This document shows, piece after piece, positions 6,027 to 6,685 of a stretch of 6,685 nt of DNA. The position numbers and the translations under genes are program-made. Location of the stretch: positions 1 to 6,685 of the forward strand of contig JBGPPD010000167.1 in the NCBI GenBank assembly GCA_041488375.1, read 5' to 3'. Origin of the DNA: JAABQT01 sp041488375 (lineage in GTDB: Bacteria; Pseudomonadota; Gammaproteobacteria; Burkholderiales; SG8-39). The notes beneath the pieces are model-generated. The model searched no databases, was not told the origin of the DNA, and saw only the letters and a program-made list of their open reading frames with translations. Numbering within the stretch: the stretch's first letter is position 1; every line of letters starts with the position of its first letter.

Positions 6027-6527
6027 ATGCTGAAGCGGGCGATGCTACCGCAAGTCCGGTTGCGCCAACACCGTCCCGGCGACATGGGCTGGGTGGTGCA
6101 GCGGCACGGCGAACTGTACTGGAAGGAGTTCGGCTACGACGAGCGCTTCGAGGCGCTGGTGGCCGGGATCGTCGCCGGGTTCATCAACGCCTTCGACCCG
6201 AAACGGGAGCGCTGCTGGATCGCCGAGCGCAAGGGACAACGGCTCGGCGCGGTGTTCCTGGTGAAAAAATCTCCCACCGAGGCGCAACTGCGCCTGCTGA
6301 TCCTCGACCCGTCGGCGCGCGGCCTCGGCCTGGGCAAGCGCCTGGTGCAGGCGTGTGTGCGCTTCGCGCGGCGCCGCGGCTACCGCAAGCTGGTGCTGTG
6401 GACGCAGAGCGAGCTCGCGGCGGCGCGCGCCATCTACGAGAAGGCGGGATTTCGCATGGTGGGCAAGGAGCCGCACAAAAGCTTCGGCAAGTCGCTCACC
6501 GGCGAGTACTGGGAGCTGCAGCTCTAG
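6027..6527 (+). CDS. GNAT family N-acetyltransferase, resembling the C-terminal half of MarR-GNAT fusion proteins
   Basis: This protein of 166 residues (161 if translation starts at the second ATG, 6042) is a single GNAT domain. Counting from 6042, it opens with VRLRQHRPGDMGWVVQRHG and carries acetyl-CoA-binding motif A at about 84-110 with RGLGLG (93-98, the R/Q-x-x-G-x-G loop). Motif B follows as ARAIYEKAGF (128-137). The whole domain reads like the acetyltransferase half of the MarR-GNAT fusions common in proteobacteria, but no MarR-type helix-turn-helix is encoded upstream, where the opposite-strand SDR gene begins at once. It should transfer acetyl from acetyl-CoA to an unknown amine. 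Neither ATG has a clear Shine-Dalgarno. The frame is open upstream to 5214, but that part is antisense to the SDR gene and is not part of the protein. The stop overlaps the stop of the convergent GST-like gene. Confidence 0.9.
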   Translation: MLKRAMLPQVRLRQHRPGDMGWVVQRHGELYWKEFGYDERFEALVAGIVAGFINAFDPKRERCWIAERKGQRLGAVFLVKKSPTEAQLRLLILDPSARGLGLGKRLVQACVRFARRRGYRKLVLWTQSELAAARAIYEKAGFRMVGKEPHKSFGKSLTGEYWELQL

Positions 6528-6685
6528 GGTTGCTCGCGCAGCTTGCGCGCCTCCTTCGCCTGCGGCCGCTCGACGCTGGCGTCGAGCCAGGCCTTGAACT
6601 TCGGGAATTTCGCGAGCAGCGGGAACTTGTTGAACCACATGGTGTAGGTGACGCTCGCCACCATGAAATCGGCCATGCCCCAGGC
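6524..6685 (-). CDS. Glutathione S-transferase-like protein, C-terminal end (5' part outside the window)
   Basis: The last 53 codons of a minus-strand gene run in from the right edge to a TAG at 6524-6526. The fragment includes MADFMVASVTYTMWF, FPKFKAWLDASVERP and a basic tail ending LREQP. This matches the end of the all-alpha C-terminal domain of cytosolic GSTs, where an ADF/ADI motif and a late pattern of F/Y-P-x-h-x-x-W are typical. Glutathione conjugation or a related thiol-transfer role follows from the family only, because the glutathione-binding N-terminal domain is not visible. Its stop shares the bases CTAG with the GNAT stop. Confidence 0.75.
   Translation of the reverse strand, partial: AWGMADFMVASVTYTMWFNKFPLLAKFPKFKAWLDASVERPQAKEARKLREQP

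Overview
The window is 6.7 kb of GC-rich DNA with strong third-position G/C bias. The gene families and their organisation suggest a betaproteobacterium, most likely Burkholderiales. That placement is inferred from protein style (a stand-alone GNAT of the MarR-GNAT type, a Tat-exported IorB-type molybdoenzyme, a short-chain dehydrogenase and a GST-like protein); no rRNA or other marker gene is present. I see no tRNA, rRNA, CRISPR array, insertion sequence or attachment site. About 97% of the bases are coding.

Region 1 (2-1773, plus strand) is a signalling pair. The C-terminal part of a GGDEF-EAL protein has a degenerate GGDEF active site (GADAF, with the metal-binding Asp replaced by Asn) but a complete EAL phosphodiesterase site. 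Its stop codon overlaps the start (ATGA) of a stand-alone Rcp1-type CheY-like receiver. This looks like a two-gene c-di-GMP-degrading output with a phosphorelay partner; the sensor part lies off the left edge.

Region 2 (1751-5107, minus strand) holds a two-subunit molybdenum hydroxylase of the isoquinoline 1-oxidoreductase / aldehyde oxidoreductase type: a [2Fe-2S] subunit followed 2 bases later by a Tat-exported molybdopterin subunit. A secreted or periplasmic alpha/beta hydrolase follows and converges on, and overlaps, the receiver gene. An intrinsic terminator hairpin lies inside the hydrolase signal-peptide codons. The 151-bp gap upstream of the molybdoenzyme carries a strong Shine-Dalgarno and an imperfect dyad (5161-5184) that could be an operator.

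Region 3 (5259-6685) has a short-chain dehydrogenase (minus) divergent from a GNAT acetyltransferase (plus), with only about 15 bp between start codons. The GNAT gene then meets the last 53 codons of a glutathione S-transferase-like gene (minus) tail to tail, the two stop codons sharing one CTAG.

The oxidoreductase, dehydrogenase, hydrolase and GST-like genes could serve oxidation of aromatic or aldehyde substrates, but the sequence does not identify a substrate. No clearly new system is present. The points most worth a second look are the hairpin inside the signal-peptide codons, the dyad upstream of the molybdoenzyme, the inactive-GGDEF/active-EAL plus receiver pair, and the extremely tight gene junctions.
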